Of a DNA stretch of 58,189 nucleotides, positions 29,243 to 39,292 are shown piece by piece. The translations under genes were made by a program, and so were the position numbers. Within the stretch, counting starts at the first letter, position 1, and the number at the start of each line of letters is the position of its first letter. The notes beneath the pieces were generated by a model. It was not told the origin of the DNA, searched no databases, and saw only the letters and a program-made list of their open reading frames with translations. This DNA comes from Mogibacterium sp. (GTDB taxonomy: Bacteria > Bacillota > Clostridia > Peptostreptococcales > Anaerovoracaceae). Where the stretch lies: NCBI GenBank assembly GCA_017510725.1, contig JAFWMD010000036.1:1-58189 (forward strand), written 5' to 3'.

Positions 29243-30037
29243 ATGAAAGAACGACTGGATGTACTCCTTGTAAATAACGGGCTGGCTGAGACCCGCGAAA
29301 AAGCCAAGCGCACAATAATGGCGGGACTTGTAACTGTTGACGGAAGACTGGAAGACAAACCGGGAAGCCGTTTTGACATTGATTCTGATGTACAGGTTAA
29401 AGGGCAGGAATGTCCTTATGTCAGCAGGGGCGGGCTGAAACTTGAAAAAGCAATAAACGAGTGGGGTGTCTCCTGCAAGGATGCTGTCTGCATAGACATG
29501 GGAGCATCCACCGGAGGTTTTACCGACTGCATGCTGCAGCACGGTGCACGAAAGGTGTATGCGATAGACGTAGGTTATGGACAGCTTGATTACAGGCTGA
29601 GGACGGATGACCGCGTGGTCAACATGGAAAAGACCAACATAAGATACCTTGACACATCACTTATCGAAGAACCGATAGATCTCATATCCATAGATGTCAG
29701 CTTCATTTCAGTCAGGCACATGTTCCCTGTAGCAGCACAGGTCCTTTCAGATGAAGGTCTGATATTATGCCTTGTAAAACCGCAGTTTGAAGCAGGCAGG
29801 GAACAGGTAGGAAAGGGCGGTATAGTAAGGGAAGCTTCGGTGCATGAAGACGTTATAAACAACGTTATAGGATATACCCTGGAGAACGGCCTTTATGCCC
29901 GGGAACTGTCCTATTCTCCTATAAAAGGAACAAAGGGAAATATAGAATATTTACTTTTACTTTCACGTAAAAAGTGCGATAATAAGATAGGTGTGAGCAT
30001 GGTTGTAAATGAGGCTCATTCCGGCTTGAATAAATAA
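29243..30037 (+). CDS. tlyA: TlyA family rRNA methyltransferase
   Basis: S4 domain plus Rossmann methyltransferase, a family that 2'-O-methylates rRNA (called hemolysin A in older annotation). The S4 domain is in residues 1-60 (RLDVLLVNNGLAETREKAKR). The SAM motif is CIDMGASTGGFTDCMLQHGA near 82. LISIDVSFISVRHMFP and LVKPQFEAGREQVGKGGIV are further family blocks. Length 264. It lies 5 bp after ispA. A possible promoter for the next gene overlaps its 3' end. Confidence 0.9.
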   Translation: MKERLDVLLVNNGLAETREKAKRTIMAGLVTVDGRLEDKPGSRFDIDSDVQVKGQECPYVSRGGLKLEKAINEWGVSCKDAVCIDMGASTGGFTDCMLQHGARKVYAIDVGYGQLDYRLRTDDRVVNMEKTNIRYLDTSLIEEPIDLISIDVSFISVRHMFPVAAQVLSDEGLILCLVKPQFEAGREQVGKGGIVREASVHEDVINNVIGYTLENGLYARELSYSPIKGTKGNIEYLLLLSRKKCDNKIGVSMVVNEAHSGLNK

Positions 30038-30055
30038 CAATTTTAACGTTATAAA
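30026..30055 (+). promoter_or_regulatory. Possible promoter for the aminotransferase
   Basis: TTGAAT at 30026-30031 and TATAAA at 30050-30055 are 18 bp apart, in the 62-bp AT-rich gap before a gene with a distinct codon style and its own terminator. Confidence 0.4.
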
Positions 30056-30099
30056 TTAACCCAAAAGCTATCACAAAAAAACAACGTAAGGAGATTCAA

Positions 30100-31296
30100 A
30101 TGGAAGTTTCAAAAAGATGTGCAGCAATGCAGTTCTCGCCAATCAGAAGATTCAATGTATTTGCTTTTGAGGCCGAAAGAGAGCATGGCAAAAAAGTCTA
30201 TCGTCTCAACATCGGTCAGCCTGACATCGAGACTCCGCCTTGCTTCATGGAAGCAATCAGAAATTTCGACAAAAAGGTCATCGCATATGCTGAGTCCCAG
30301 GGTATCGACGAACTGCGCGACGCAATGATCTACTACATGAAGAGAGACTTCGACATGGAGTATGAGAGAAAGGACATCCTTATCACAAACGGAGGTTCCG
30401 AGGCTCTCATCCTCGCTTTCACAGCTCTTCTCAATCCTGGAGATGAAGCTCTGATCGCTGAGCCTTTCTACACAAACTACAACACATTCTGCAACGAGGT
30501 TTCCGGCGTGCTCGTACCTCTTACAACTTCTGCTGAGGACGGCTATAATTGGGCAAAGAGAGATCTCATTGAGGCTGCTATCACACCTAAGACAAAGGCT
30601 ATCTGCTGCCTCTCGCCTGGCAACCCTACAGGAAGAGTACTCACACTTGAAGACATGAAGCTCATCGGCGACATCGCTAAGGAGCACGATCTCTGGATCA
30701 TCTCCGACGAGGTATACAGAGAGTTTGTATATGACGGAGCAGAAGCTCACTCATTCGGACAGCTTGATGACATCGCAGACAGAGTCGTTATCGTTGACTC
30801 CGTATCCAAGAGATGGTCTGCATGCGGAGCAAGAGTTGGTGCTGCTATCTCCAAGAACGAAGAGTTCATGAGCGCACTCCTCAAGCTCGCTCAGGGCAGA
30901 CTCTGCGTACCTACACTCGAGCAGGTAGGCGCTGCAGCTCTCTACAGAATGGATAAGAGCTACTATGATGAGGCTAAGGCTGAATATGAGGCAAGAAGAG
31001 ACGCTGCTTATGAAGAGCTCTCCAAGATTCCTGGAATCGTTTGCCAGAAGCCTGCAGGCGCATTCTACATGACTTGCAAGCTGCCTGTTGACGACATCGA
31101 GTCCTTCCTTATGTTCATGCTCAAGGAGTTCGACGACAATGGTGAAACAGCAATGTTCGCACCTGCTCCTGGATTCTATGCAACAAAGGGTCTCGGCGGA
31201 AATGAGATGCGTATCGCATACGTTCTGACACCGGACAAGATGAGAAGAGCCTGCGAGCTCATCAAGATGGGTGTTGCCGCTTACAACGCAAAGTAG
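30100..31296 (+). CDS. PLP-dependent class I aminotransferase
   Basis: Fold type I aminotransferase of the AspC/AlaT-like subgroup, 398 residues. The N-terminal RLNIGQPDIETPPCF, the LITNGGSEALILAF phosphate loop, LSPGNPTGRVL, WIISDEVYREFVYDG, and the PLP-lysine block VDSVSKRWSACGARVGAA (Lys near 239) are all present, as is the carboxylate-binding Arg in NEMRIAYVL. Aspartate, alanine or aromatic substrates are all possible. Codon use is strongly biased (CTC, GCT, AAG, few rare codons) compared with its neighbours, suggesting high expression. It stands alone between a probable promoter and a terminator. Confidence 0.88.
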   Translation: MEVSKRCAAMQFSPIRRFNVFAFEAEREHGKKVYRLNIGQPDIETPPCFMEAIRNFDKKVIAYAESQGIDELRDAMIYYMKRDFDMEYERKDILITNGGSEALILAFTALLNPGDEALIAEPFYTNYNTFCNEVSGVLVPLTTSAEDGYNWAKRDLIEAAITPKTKAICCLSPGNPTGRVLTLEDMKLIGDIAKEHDLWIISDEVYREFVYDGAEAHSFGQLDDIADRVVIVDSVSKRWSACGARVGAAISKNEEFMSALLKLAQGRLCVPTLEQVGAAALYRMDKSYYDEAKAEYEARRDAAYEELSKIPGIVCQKPAGAFYMTCKLPVDDIESFLMFMLKEFDDNGETAMFAPAPGFYATKGLGGNEMRIAYVLTPDKMRRACELIKMGVAAYNAK

Positions 31297-31326
31297 TTTA
31301 GCACCGAACAATTCACTTGAATTAAC

Positions 31327-31352
31327 GTAGGGGGAATTTCGGTTCCCCCTAC
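31327..31352 (+). terminator. Terminator-like hairpin after the aminotransferase
   Basis: Perfect 10-bp stem GTAGGGGGAA/TTCCCCCTAC with a 6-nt loop, followed by AACTTTATT. The T tract is short, so the call is moderate. Confidence 0.6.
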
Positions 31353-31369
31353 AACTTTATTGGACCCAA

Positions 31370-34015
31370 ATGGCAGAACCGAAACTTTCCCCAATGATGC
31401 AGCAATATACGGCTATCAAGGATGACTATAAAGATGCCATCCTAATGTACCGTCTCGGAGACTTCTACGAGATGTTCTTTGATGATGCCGTTCTTGCTTC
31501 ACGTGAGCTTGAACTGACTCTGACGGGACGCAACTGCGGACTTGAAGAGCGTGCTCCGATGTGCGGAGTGCCTTTCCATTCGGTAGATCAGTACATCGTA
31601 AGGCTTGTCAACAATGGCCACAAGGTTGCGATCTGCGAGCAGGTAGAAGACCCTGCAGAAGCAAAGGGGATAGTCAAACGTGAGATCACCAGGATCTACA
31701 CTCCTGGTACGCTGGATATCAGTGATGCTTCCAGAAGCGAAAACAATGTGTTTATTGCTTCAGCATGCGTATCCGATGAGCTTACCGCCGTTGCGCTGGC
31801 AGATATAAGCACGGGCGAGCTTAGTGCCTATGAATATGAAACAGAGAAGGATGGTAAAAAGCTTTCATTTGAACGCCTTCTTAACGATATTTCGATACTG
31901 GATGTGAAAGAGCTCGTAATAAGCGATGAAATATCCTCAGAAGTCGAAATATCGCTTTCAGAGCACATGCTCAGCGTATATCTCGACAGCATAGACGATT
32001 CATATTTCAGGTATCAGACAGCAAGAGACGTTCTGCTGGATCAGTTTGCCGTATCATCTCTTATACCACTCGATCTAGAAGGCCGTGAGGAGATGACGTC
32101 CGCCATAGGGGCTCTTCTGATGTATCTCAGAGATACCCAGAAGGGTGACCTGGATCAGTTCAGGGATGTGACAATAAAGCATCATGACGGAGTGATGCAT
32201 CTCGACAGATCCACACTCAGAAACCTCGAACTCCTCGAAACCATATATGATGGTGACGTAAAAGGTTCATTGCTGGGAGTAATCGGCAAAACAAAAACTG
32301 CAATGGGCGGAAGACTCCTGAGGGCATGGCTGAGGGAGCCGCTTACTGATGTCGCTGAGATCCGTAAAAGACTCGATGCAGTTGAAGAACTCAGAAATGA
32401 TCCGATCAAGGCTAACAACATTTCCAACAGCCTTAAATACATCTATGATTTTCAGAGGCTGACGGCCAGAGTCGCTACCGGACGAGCTGATGCCCGTGAT
32501 CTTATAGCGCTTAAAAAGACTCTTGCTCAGCTGCCTGACATCAAATATGAACTTTCAGACACATCAGCTTCCTTGCTGAGATATTTAAATGAATCGATGG
32601 AGTATTTCGATGATCTTTACAGACTTATTGACCACTCCATCTGCGAAGAGCCTCCTATCGGCATTACCGAGGGAGGAATCATCAAAGCCGGCTATTCAAA
32701 AGACCTCGACAAACTTAAGGAATCCATTTCCGGCGCAAAGGAATGGATCGCAAATCTTGAGAACACCGAGAAGGAAAGAACCGGCATCAAGACTCTCAGA
32801 GTCGGTTACAACAAGGTTTTCGGATACTATATCGATGTAAGCAAGGGCATGATCGACAAGGTACCGGAAGATTACATAAGAAAACAGACTCTTGTAAACA
32901 ACGAGAGGTACATAACACCTGCGTTAAAGGAAAAAGAAGACCTGGTACTCACTGCAGAAGCCAGGATCAACAAGATCGAATACGAAGAATTCCGCAGGAT
33001 CAGATCTGCGATAGAACCATATATAACAAGACTTCAGAACGCTTCAGCTGCCGTTGCTGCTCTTGATGTCCTCATATCGTTCGCTAAGACTGCATCAGCG
33101 AATGGCTACGTAAAGCCTGATGTCAACAACGGCGATGTGATAGATATCAAAAGAGGCAGGCATCCTGCAGTCGAGCAGATTCTCGGAGCCGGCATGTTCG
33201 TTTCAAACGATACATATATTGATATGAGCGAACGCAGCATGCTTATAATCACAGGCCCTAATATGTCCGGAAAATCTACGTACATGAGGCAGACAGCCAT
33301 CATAGTACTGATGGCACAGGTAGGATGCTTCGTTCCTGCAGATAAGGCAGTGATCGGAGTGACTGACCGCATATTCACCAGGATAGGTGCTTCCGACAAT
33401 CTGGCTTATGGGCAGTCTACGTTTTACATTGAAATGAGTGAGCTTGCCGGCATACTCAGGAACGCAACGTCAAGAAGTCTTATCATCCTAGATGAGATAG
33501 GCAGGGGAACCAGCACCTTCGACGGCCTTTCGATCGCATGGGCAACTGCTTCATACCTAGCCGATCCATCACACAGAGTAAGAACGATGTTCGCGACGCA
33601 TTATCATGAGCTCACCGAGCTCGAGGACGAGAAAGAGGGCGTTCATAATCTTTCTGTTGCAGCTGCCGAAGACGGCAATGATGTAGTGTTCCTTCACAAT
33701 ATTATTGAAGGTCCGGCAAGCAAGAGTTACGGAATACATGTGGCGAGGATCGCAGGTATACCTGAAGTCATACGGAGAGATGCAAGGGCTAAACTGAACG
33801 AGCTGGAGGCATTCTCTGCAGAAGTTCGCGGTAATTCCGCGGCCGCTTCAGAGCAGATCTCCTTTATGTCAGACGAACTTGCGGAAGAAGGAAGAAATGC
33901 AGATGCCGCAAAATACAGGCATCTAGCATCTAAGATAAGCGAGATAGATATCAACACGATGACTCCTGTATCGGCTTTGGTTAAGCTGCAGGAAATAATC
34001 GAAGAATTCAACTGA
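31370..34015 (+). CDS. mutS: DNA mismatch repair protein MutS
   Basis: Mismatch recognition ATPase of 881 residues. The Phe-Glu mismatch wedge is in MYRLGDFYEMFFDDA near residue 28. The Walker A loop is ITGPNMSGKSTYMRQ near 627, Walker B LIILDEIGRGTSTFDGLS, and the signature/H-loop FATHYHELTELE. Domain order (connector, core, clamp, ATPase) is normal. It is 4 bp from mutL and probably cotranscribed with it. The ribosome binding site is weak (GGACCC). Confidence 0.97.
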   Translation: MAEPKLSPMMQQYTAIKDDYKDAILMYRLGDFYEMFFDDAVLASRELELTLTGRNCGLEERAPMCGVPFHSVDQYIVRLVNNGHKVAICEQVEDPAEAKGIVKREITRIYTPGTLDISDASRSENNVFIASACVSDELTAVALADISTGELSAYEYETEKDGKKLSFERLLNDISILDVKELVISDEISSEVEISLSEHMLSVYLDSIDDSYFRYQTARDVLLDQFAVSSLIPLDLEGREEMTSAIGALLMYLRDTQKGDLDQFRDVTIKHHDGVMHLDRSTLRNLELLETIYDGDVKGSLLGVIGKTKTAMGGRLLRAWLREPLTDVAEIRKRLDAVEELRNDPIKANNISNSLKYIYDFQRLTARVATGRADARDLIALKKTLAQLPDIKYELSDTSASLLRYLNESMEYFDDLYRLIDHSICEEPPIGITEGGIIKAGYSKDLDKLKESISGAKEWIANLENTEKERTGIKTLRVGYNKVFGYYIDVSKGMIDKVPEDYIRKQTLVNNERYITPALKEKEDLVLTAEARINKIEYEEFRRIRSAIEPYITRLQNASAAVAALDVLISFAKTASANGYVKPDVNNGDVIDIKRGRHPAVEQILGAGMFVSNDTYIDMSERSMLIITGPNMSGKSTYMRQTAIIVLMAQVGCFVPADKAVIGVTDRIFTRIGASDNLAYGQSTFYIEMSELAGILRNATSRSLIILDEIGRGTSTFDGLSIAWATASYLADPSHRVRTMFATHYHELTELEDEKEGVHNLSVAAAEDGNDVVFLHNIIEGPASKSYGIHVARIAGIPEVIRRDARAKLNELEAFSAEVRGNSAAASEQISFMSDELAEEGRNADAAKYRHLASKISEIDINTMTPVSALVKLQEIIEEFN

Positions 34016-34019
34016 TAAA

Positions 34020-35816
34020 ATGATAAAAGTACTGGACAGCTTTGTCGCAGATAAGATCGCGGCGGGAGAAGTAATAGAACGACCTGTTTCTGCGGTAAAG
34101 GAACTTGTTGAAAACTCAATAGATGCCGGAGCGGAATCGATAATAGTCGAGATCCGCGGTGGGGGTAAATCCTATATCCGTGTAACCGATGATGGCTGCG
34201 GTATCTCTTTTGATGAAGCAGAAACTGCATTCCTCAGACATGCGACCAGCAAGATCAGCGGCATAAGCGATCTGGACAATATAGTCTCTCTTGGATTCCG
34301 AGGAGAGGCTCTTGCCAGTATCTCCGCTGTTTCCAGACTTACAATGGTAACACGCAGGGCAGAAGACATGTCGGGCGTCAAGCTTGTACTTCATGGCGGA
34401 AGGGTAGTTTCCAGGGAGCGCACAGGATGCAACACAGGAACTACCATCATTATTGAGGACCTTTTCTACAATACTCCGGCAAGACGCAAGTTCATGAAGA
34501 CCGAATCCCGCGAATCATCATCAATAATAGAGCTCATACAGCAGTATGCGGTATGCTATGCCGGCATCCGTTTCATGATGATCAACAACGGAATGACACT
34601 ATTCACCACAAACGGTGATGGTGATTCTCTTGCTGTAATAAAGCAGCTTTATCCGTCGATTGCCAGAAACGGACTGCTTCCTGTTGCATATGAGCATGTA
34701 AATGGCTTTGTATCAGATCCTGGAAGTACCATGAGCACAAGAAAAGGCCAGCTTTTCTTTGTAAACGGAAGACTTATTTCAAGCTCTGTAATAGAAAAGG
34801 GTATTGAGGAAGGATACCAGGGAAGAATATTCAGCGGTTTTCCGGCTGCAGTCCTCTTCATCGAAGCGGAGCCTTGTGATATCGACGTAAACATTCATCC
34901 GGGCAAACAGGAGATCAGATTTCTGAGGCAGGACGAAGTAAAAAGTAATATCGCAGAGGCTGTCAGCAGGGCCGTCATGACTGATGCGGGGGTTCCTAAA
35001 GGTTTTGTTAAGAAGATTGAAAGTGCTCCCGAAAAGAAGTTAAATGTTGATGTTCGTAAAAAGGAAGAAACAGAGCAGACATCAATAAGGGAATTCCTGA
35101 AAAGTCTTGACAGGAAGGATTCTTATGAAGTGCCTGAAGTTGTTGAAGTTACAGAGGTTTCTGAAGAAACGGAAGCAGTATATGTACCGGTTTCTTCACC
35201 TGCAGAAGCTTTAACTGAAGAGATAAAGAAGCCTGCACCATTCGATTTTTCAGAACTTACTTTCAAAGGTTACGTATTCAACACATATATCATCATGCAG
35301 GGAAGTGATGAGCTTTACATTTTTGACCAGCATGCTGCTCACGAACGTATTTTTTACGAGCGGTTCATGCGTGGGTACAATAATTCCGCACACTCACCAC
35401 AGCCCGTTCTCACAGCCTTCACAATCAATGTGAGCAATGATGTATACTCAATGAGCGGAGAATGGCTCGGCGACCTTATTCGCATGGGCTATGATATTGA
35501 AGATTTCGGAGACTGTACATTTATAGTCAGAGGGATACCTCCATATATGAGCGTAGGCGAAGCCGAAGGTTTTGCAAGAGGTTTTGCCGAAGCAGCAGGG
35601 GAGGCCCGAGGCTCCAATCAGGTAGTTATCGACAAACTGATTACAAGATCGTGCAAGTCGGCCGTAAAGGCACACGATGTGCTTTCAGAACAGGAAATAA
35701 CAGATCTCATGTCAGAACTTGCAGAGTGCGACAACCCGTACTCATGTCCACACGGACGTCCTACATTCATAAAGATAAGCAGTTATGACATCGAAAGATC
35801 GTTCAGACGCAAATGA
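34020..35816 (+). CDS. mutL: DNA mismatch repair protein MutL (nicking type)
   Basis: GHKL ATPase that links MutS to strand incision. N-terminal motifs: ENSIDAGAESIIVEIRGGGK, DDGCGIS and RGEALASISAVSRL. The C-terminal domain keeps the endonuclease motif DQHAAHERIFYE (near 436), plus SCKSAVKAHD and SCPHGRPT metal-binding segments, so it should nick DNA as in Bacillus rather than depend on MutH. The 598-residue length includes an acidic linker (about 335-400). Four bp after mutS; miaA follows after 51 bp. Confidence 0.97.
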   Translation: MIKVLDSFVADKIAAGEVIERPVSAVKELVENSIDAGAESIIVEIRGGGKSYIRVTDDGCGISFDEAETAFLRHATSKISGISDLDNIVSLGFRGEALASISAVSRLTMVTRRAEDMSGVKLVLHGGRVVSRERTGCNTGTTIIIEDLFYNTPARRKFMKTESRESSSIIELIQQYAVCYAGIRFMMINNGMTLFTTNGDGDSLAVIKQLYPSIARNGLLPVAYEHVNGFVSDPGSTMSTRKGQLFFVNGRLISSSVIEKGIEEGYQGRIFSGFPAAVLFIEAEPCDIDVNIHPGKQEIRFLRQDEVKSNIAEAVSRAVMTDAGVPKGFVKKIESAPEKKLNVDVRKKEETEQTSIREFLKSLDRKDSYEVPEVVEVTEVSEETEAVYVPVSSPAEALTEEIKKPAPFDFSELTFKGYVFNTYIIMQGSDELYIFDQHAAHERIFYERFMRGYNNSAHSPQPVLTAFTINVSNDVYSMSGEWLGDLIRMGYDIEDFGDCTFIVRGIPPYMSVGEAEGFARGFAEAAGEARGSNQVVIDKLITRSCKSAVKAHDVLSEQEITDLMSELAECDNPYSCPHGRPTFIKISSYDIERSFRRK

Positions 35817-35867
35817 TCTGCGGAGGAAAATTCCCCCGGTAAAGATTTTGGAGAAAAACAGAACAAA

Positions 35868-36800
35868 ATGAAAAAAACTGTATATATAATTTCGGGTCCG
35901 ACAGCATCGGGGAAAAGCCTGATAGCTTACTACCTTGCAAAGCGCATACGCGGCGAGATAGTCAACTGTGACTCGATCCAGCTTTATAAATACATGGATA
36001 TCGGAAGCGCAAAGCCTTCCGAAAAGGCGATGTCTGAAGTAAAACATCACCTTTACTCAATTGAGGATCCGTCGGTAAACATGACTGTTGCCGATTACAG
36101 GAAGCTTGCCATTTCAGCAATTGATGACATACTTGCGCGTGGCAGGACTCCAATAGTATGCGGTGGAACCGGACTTTACCTGAATGCCATTCTGTACGAC
36201 ATGGATTTCGGTGCTGCTCCGGATGATGAAGAGCGCAGGCAGGAGCTTGAAGAGCTTGCATCAGAGCGCGGCACACTTTACATGCATACTTATCTTCAGG
36301 GCCTGGATCCGGAGGCTGCTTCCAGGATACATCCGAACAATACCCGTAAGATAATCCGCGCAATAGAGGCATATGAGCACGGAAAGGGAATCAAGGACCT
36401 TTCCGAGTGTGAGATCAATCCGGATTATGACTTTAAATTCTATGCCCTTACGATGGAGCGTGAATGGCTTTATCAGAGGATAAACCGCAGGGTTTCCAGA
36501 CTGATTTCCGAAGGCCTTGTTGACGAAGTCAGCGACCTTCTCAGAAAAGGTTATACGGAAGATCTTCCGTCGATGAAAGCCATCGGTTATAAGGAAGTAA
36601 TCGGCTTTCTGAACGGCGAATATGATCTTTTTGATGCCAAGGAACTCATAATGAAGAACACCAGACATTATGCCAAAAGGCAGTATACCTGGCTGAAGAG
36701 ATACGATTTCGTTGAGTGGGTAGAAATTAAGAAAGGTGATACTGTCGGTGAAATAGTAGACAGGATACTTGGCGAAGATCATAAAGCCGAATATATGTAA
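35868..36800 (+). CDS. miaA: tRNA dimethylallyltransferase
   Basis: Adds an isopentenyl group to A37 of tRNAs reading UNN codons. The P-loop SGPTASGKS is at residues 8-16, followed by DSIQLYKYMDIGSAKPS, HHLYSIEDP, PIVCGGTGLYLNAIL and KNTRHYAKRQYTWLKR, all family hallmarks. The length of 310 is typical. It follows mutL, the common mutS-mutL-miaA order. The recombinase gene starts 9 bp later. Confidence 0.96.
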   Translation: MKKTVYIISGPTASGKSLIAYYLAKRIRGEIVNCDSIQLYKYMDIGSAKPSEKAMSEVKHHLYSIEDPSVNMTVADYRKLAISAIDDILARGRTPIVCGGTGLYLNAILYDMDFGAAPDDEERRQELEELASERGTLYMHTYLQGLDPEAASRIHPNNTRKIIRAIEAYEHGKGIKDLSECEINPDYDFKFYALTMEREWLYQRINRRVSRLISEGLVDEVSDLLRKGYTEDLPSMKAIGYKEVIGFLNGEYDLFDAKELIMKNTRHYAKRQYTWLKRYDFVEWVEIKKGDTVGEIVDRILGEDHKAEYM

Positions 36801-36809
36801 GTCAAAGGA

Positions 36810-37955
36810 ATGGCGAAGACCACATACGACAGCAAGGAATTCAGATCGCATAACAAAAGCGATAAGCCTGACAATATCGTCAAGAAAGAGAACGATATTT
36901 ACATGGAATGTGAAGCCATACAAAAGGAGCTTCCAAATTTTCTGCGCCCGTATTTTGCCTATCTCAAGGGAAATGTCCTTCCTATGACCAGGCTGGCTTA
37001 TCTTCACGATGTAAGATTCTTCATGAACTATCTGATCAGGGAAACGGATCTGACCAGGGCAGAAACTCCTAAAGAGATAAAGTCTGAGGAACTCAACAGC
37101 ATTGAGGCGGCGGACATTAACCTTTATATAGACTATTGCCGCAAGTACATGGTCGAGGACGGAAAAACCGTTACTGTATATGAAAATAATAATAAGTCCC
37201 TGGCACGCAAAAAATCTTCCGTATCCGTGCTGTTCAAGCAACTGTACCGGGAAGGGATCATTGATACGAATATCACTGACGGCTTCGACCCTATAAGGGT
37301 AGCAAAACCCGGTGAACGCGAGATCAAAGCCCTTCAGGATGATGAAGTAATGATAATGCTTGATGCTGTCACAAACGGCACCGGACTTACTGATCACGAG
37401 CGCACATACTGGGAGAAGACAAAGCTGCGCGACAAAGCGATCCTTGTCATGTTCGTTACCTATGGACTCAGACTGAGCGAGCTCCAGCAGCTGAATCTTT
37501 CATCCTTCAACTTCTCAAGAGGGGAGTTCAAGATATACCGCAAAAGAGGAAAGGAATCCATAATGCCTCTCAACCGTTCCGTTGAGATGGTTCTGAACGA
37601 TTACATCAGCGGCGAAAGAAATACCGTTATAGCTGAAGATTCAGCCGCTGAGGATGCACTCTTCCTGTCTCTTCAGGGAAAGAGGATCACGGAGCGAGCC
37701 ATAAGAGAGCTGGTTAAAAAGTATACGTCAATTGCTCTCAACACCAGCAGGCGTGCGGGATACAGCCCTCATAAGCTAAGGGCTACCGCTGCGACATCCC
37801 TGATCGGAAGAGGCAATTCCATATATGATGTTGCGGCACTGCTCGATCACGAGCAGGTAACGACTACACAGCTCTATGCACAGCATAAGATGAATGTAAA
37901 GCGTGATCTTGTCAGCGGCATGGAATGGGAACTTGAAAGAACAGACGAAGACTGA
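36810..37955 (+). CDS. Tyrosine recombinase, Xer-like (possibly XerS-type)
   Basis: Site-specific recombinase of 381 residues with the complete catalytic set: Arg in TYGLRLSELQQL (about 220), Lys in YRKRGKESIM, HKLRATAATSL (His and Arg, about 320), and LLDHEQVTTTQLYAQH (His and nucleophile Tyr, about 357). The N-terminal SAM-like core-binding domain follows a charged ~35-residue lead. The position behind miaA in a housekeeping run, and no integrated element next to it, suggest chromosome-dimer resolution rather than phage integration. An XerS-type single recombinase is possible; no dif site was found. AAAGGA abuts the ATG unusually closely. Confidence 0.8.
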   Translation: MAKTTYDSKEFRSHNKSDKPDNIVKKENDIYMECEAIQKELPNFLRPYFAYLKGNVLPMTRLAYLHDVRFFMNYLIRETDLTRAETPKEIKSEELNSIEAADINLYIDYCRKYMVEDGKTVTVYENNNKSLARKKSSVSVLFKQLYREGIIDTNITDGFDPIRVAKPGEREIKALQDDEVMIMLDAVTNGTGLTDHERTYWEKTKLRDKAILVMFVTYGLRLSELQQLNLSSFNFSRGEFKIYRKRGKESIMPLNRSVEMVLNDYISGERNTVIAEDSAAEDALFLSLQGKRITERAIRELVKKYTSIALNTSRRAGYSPHKLRATAATSLIGRGNSIYDVAALLDHEQVTTTQLYAQHKMNVKRDLVSGMEWELERTDED

Positions 37956-37957
37956 TA

Positions 37958-39292
37958 ATGGATAAATATAACGAATATATTAAAGAACAATTCAATATCG
38001 ATGAAAAAGTGCTCGCGCTGGTAGATGAAGCTGAAAAAGCTCTTACGGAACGCTTTGCCCGGATAGATGACATCACGGCAATATGCCAGATGAAGGTCCT
38101 TAAGGCATTCCAGGAAAATCATATCAACGCGACTCATTTTGACTGGAGCACGGGATACGGCTATGATGATGCCGGCCGTGAAGCAGTCGAAAGGGTATAT
38201 TCTTCCGTGTTCGGCACTGAAGCTGCCCTGGTAAGACCTAACATAGTAAACGGTACGCATGCAATTGCAGCTGCTCTGCTGGGAATGCTCCGCCCTGGAG
38301 ACGAACTGATAGAGGTGACCGGAAAGCCATATGATACGTTGCAGACGGTCATTGGCAGGGATGACGGAAGCACAAAGCAGAGAGGCGAAGGAAGTCTTCT
38401 TGGAGCATCCGACTTCAAGGGAACAATAAAAGATTATGGTATAGTTTATAAAGAGGTAGCACTTGGCGATGACATGGATGTTGATCTTGATGCCATCAGC
38501 AAGGCTGTTACTCCTGAAACAAAAGTTGTAGCCATGCAGCGTTCCACCGGCTATGACTGGAGACCCGCCATATCAATTGATAGTCTCAGGGCAGTTACAG
38601 AACTTGTACACAGTATAGATCCCGGGATCATAATCATGCTCGACAACTGCTACGGAGAGTTTGTCGATGCCGTTGAACCTACCGAGTTTGGCGTCGATGT
38701 AATGGCCGGATCTCTGATAAAGAACCCGGGTGGCGGACTTGCGCTTTCAGGCGGATATATCGTCGGAAGAGCTGATCTGATCGAACAGATATCATACAGG
38801 CTCACATGCCCTGGAATCGGTGCTGAGTGCGGCCTTACATTCGGTCAGAACCGCAATGTTCTGCAGGGCCTATTCATCGCTCCGGGAGTTGTAAATGCTG
38901 CACTGAAAGGAGCCATACTCGCCGGCACAGTATATAACAAACTTGGATTTGAGGTAGTTCCTGCTGCAGATGCTGAAAGAAGTGACATAATACAGGCTAT
39001 CAAGTTCCTTACGGCAGAGCGCACGGTAGCTTTCTGCCAGGCAGTACAGTCTGCTTCTCCTATAGATTCATATGTATTGCCTATGCCTTGGGACATGCCG
39101 GGATATGATGATCAGGTCGTTATGGCAGCCGGAGCCTTCGTGCAGGGTTCATCTATCGAACTCAGTGCAGATGCACCGCTCAGAGAGCCTTATATTGCTT
39201 ATTTCCAGGGAGGTCTGTCATACTGGCATTCCAGGTATGGTGTCATAAAGAGTCTTGACGCGCTCTATAAAAAAGGTCTTATCACATTATGA
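37958..39292 (+). CDS. Methionine gamma-lyase-like PLP enzyme (aluminium-resistance family)
   Basis: Cys/Met-metabolism-type PLP protein of 444 residues. Family blocks are FDWSTGYGYDDAGREAVERV near 55, RPNIVNGTHAIAAALLGMLRPGD, MLDNCYGEFVD, and the PLP-lysine in GSLIKNPGGGLALSGGYIVG (near 255). The 'aluminium resistance' name is historical; the true reaction is unproven. It starts 2 bp after the recombinase gene and overlaps the next gene by 4 bp. Length and motifs look intact. Confidence 0.85.
   Translation: MDKYNEYIKEQFNIDEKVLALVDEAEKALTERFARIDDITAICQMKVLKAFQENHINATHFDWSTGYGYDDAGREAVERVYSSVFGTEAALVRPNIVNGTHAIAAALLGMLRPGDELIEVTGKPYDTLQTVIGRDDGSTKQRGEGSLLGASDFKGTIKDYGIVYKEVALGDDMDVDLDAISKAVTPETKVVAMQRSTGYDWRPAISIDSLRAVTELVHSIDPGIIIMLDNCYGEFVDAVEPTEFGVDVMAGSLIKNPGGGLALSGGYIVGRADLIEQISYRLTCPGIGAECGLTFGQNRNVLQGLFIAPGVVNAALKGAILAGTVYNKLGFEVVPAADAERSDIIQAIKFLTAERTVAFCQAVQSASPIDSYVLPMPWDMPGYDDQVVMAAGAFVQGSSIELSADAPLREPYIAYFQGGLSYWHSRYGVIKSLDALYKKGLITL

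Noticed and set aside
36810-37955. Tyrosine recombinase considered as a phage or ICE integrase
   Set aside because: It is embedded in a housekeeping run behind miaA, with no attachment site, excisionase or element genes next to it.
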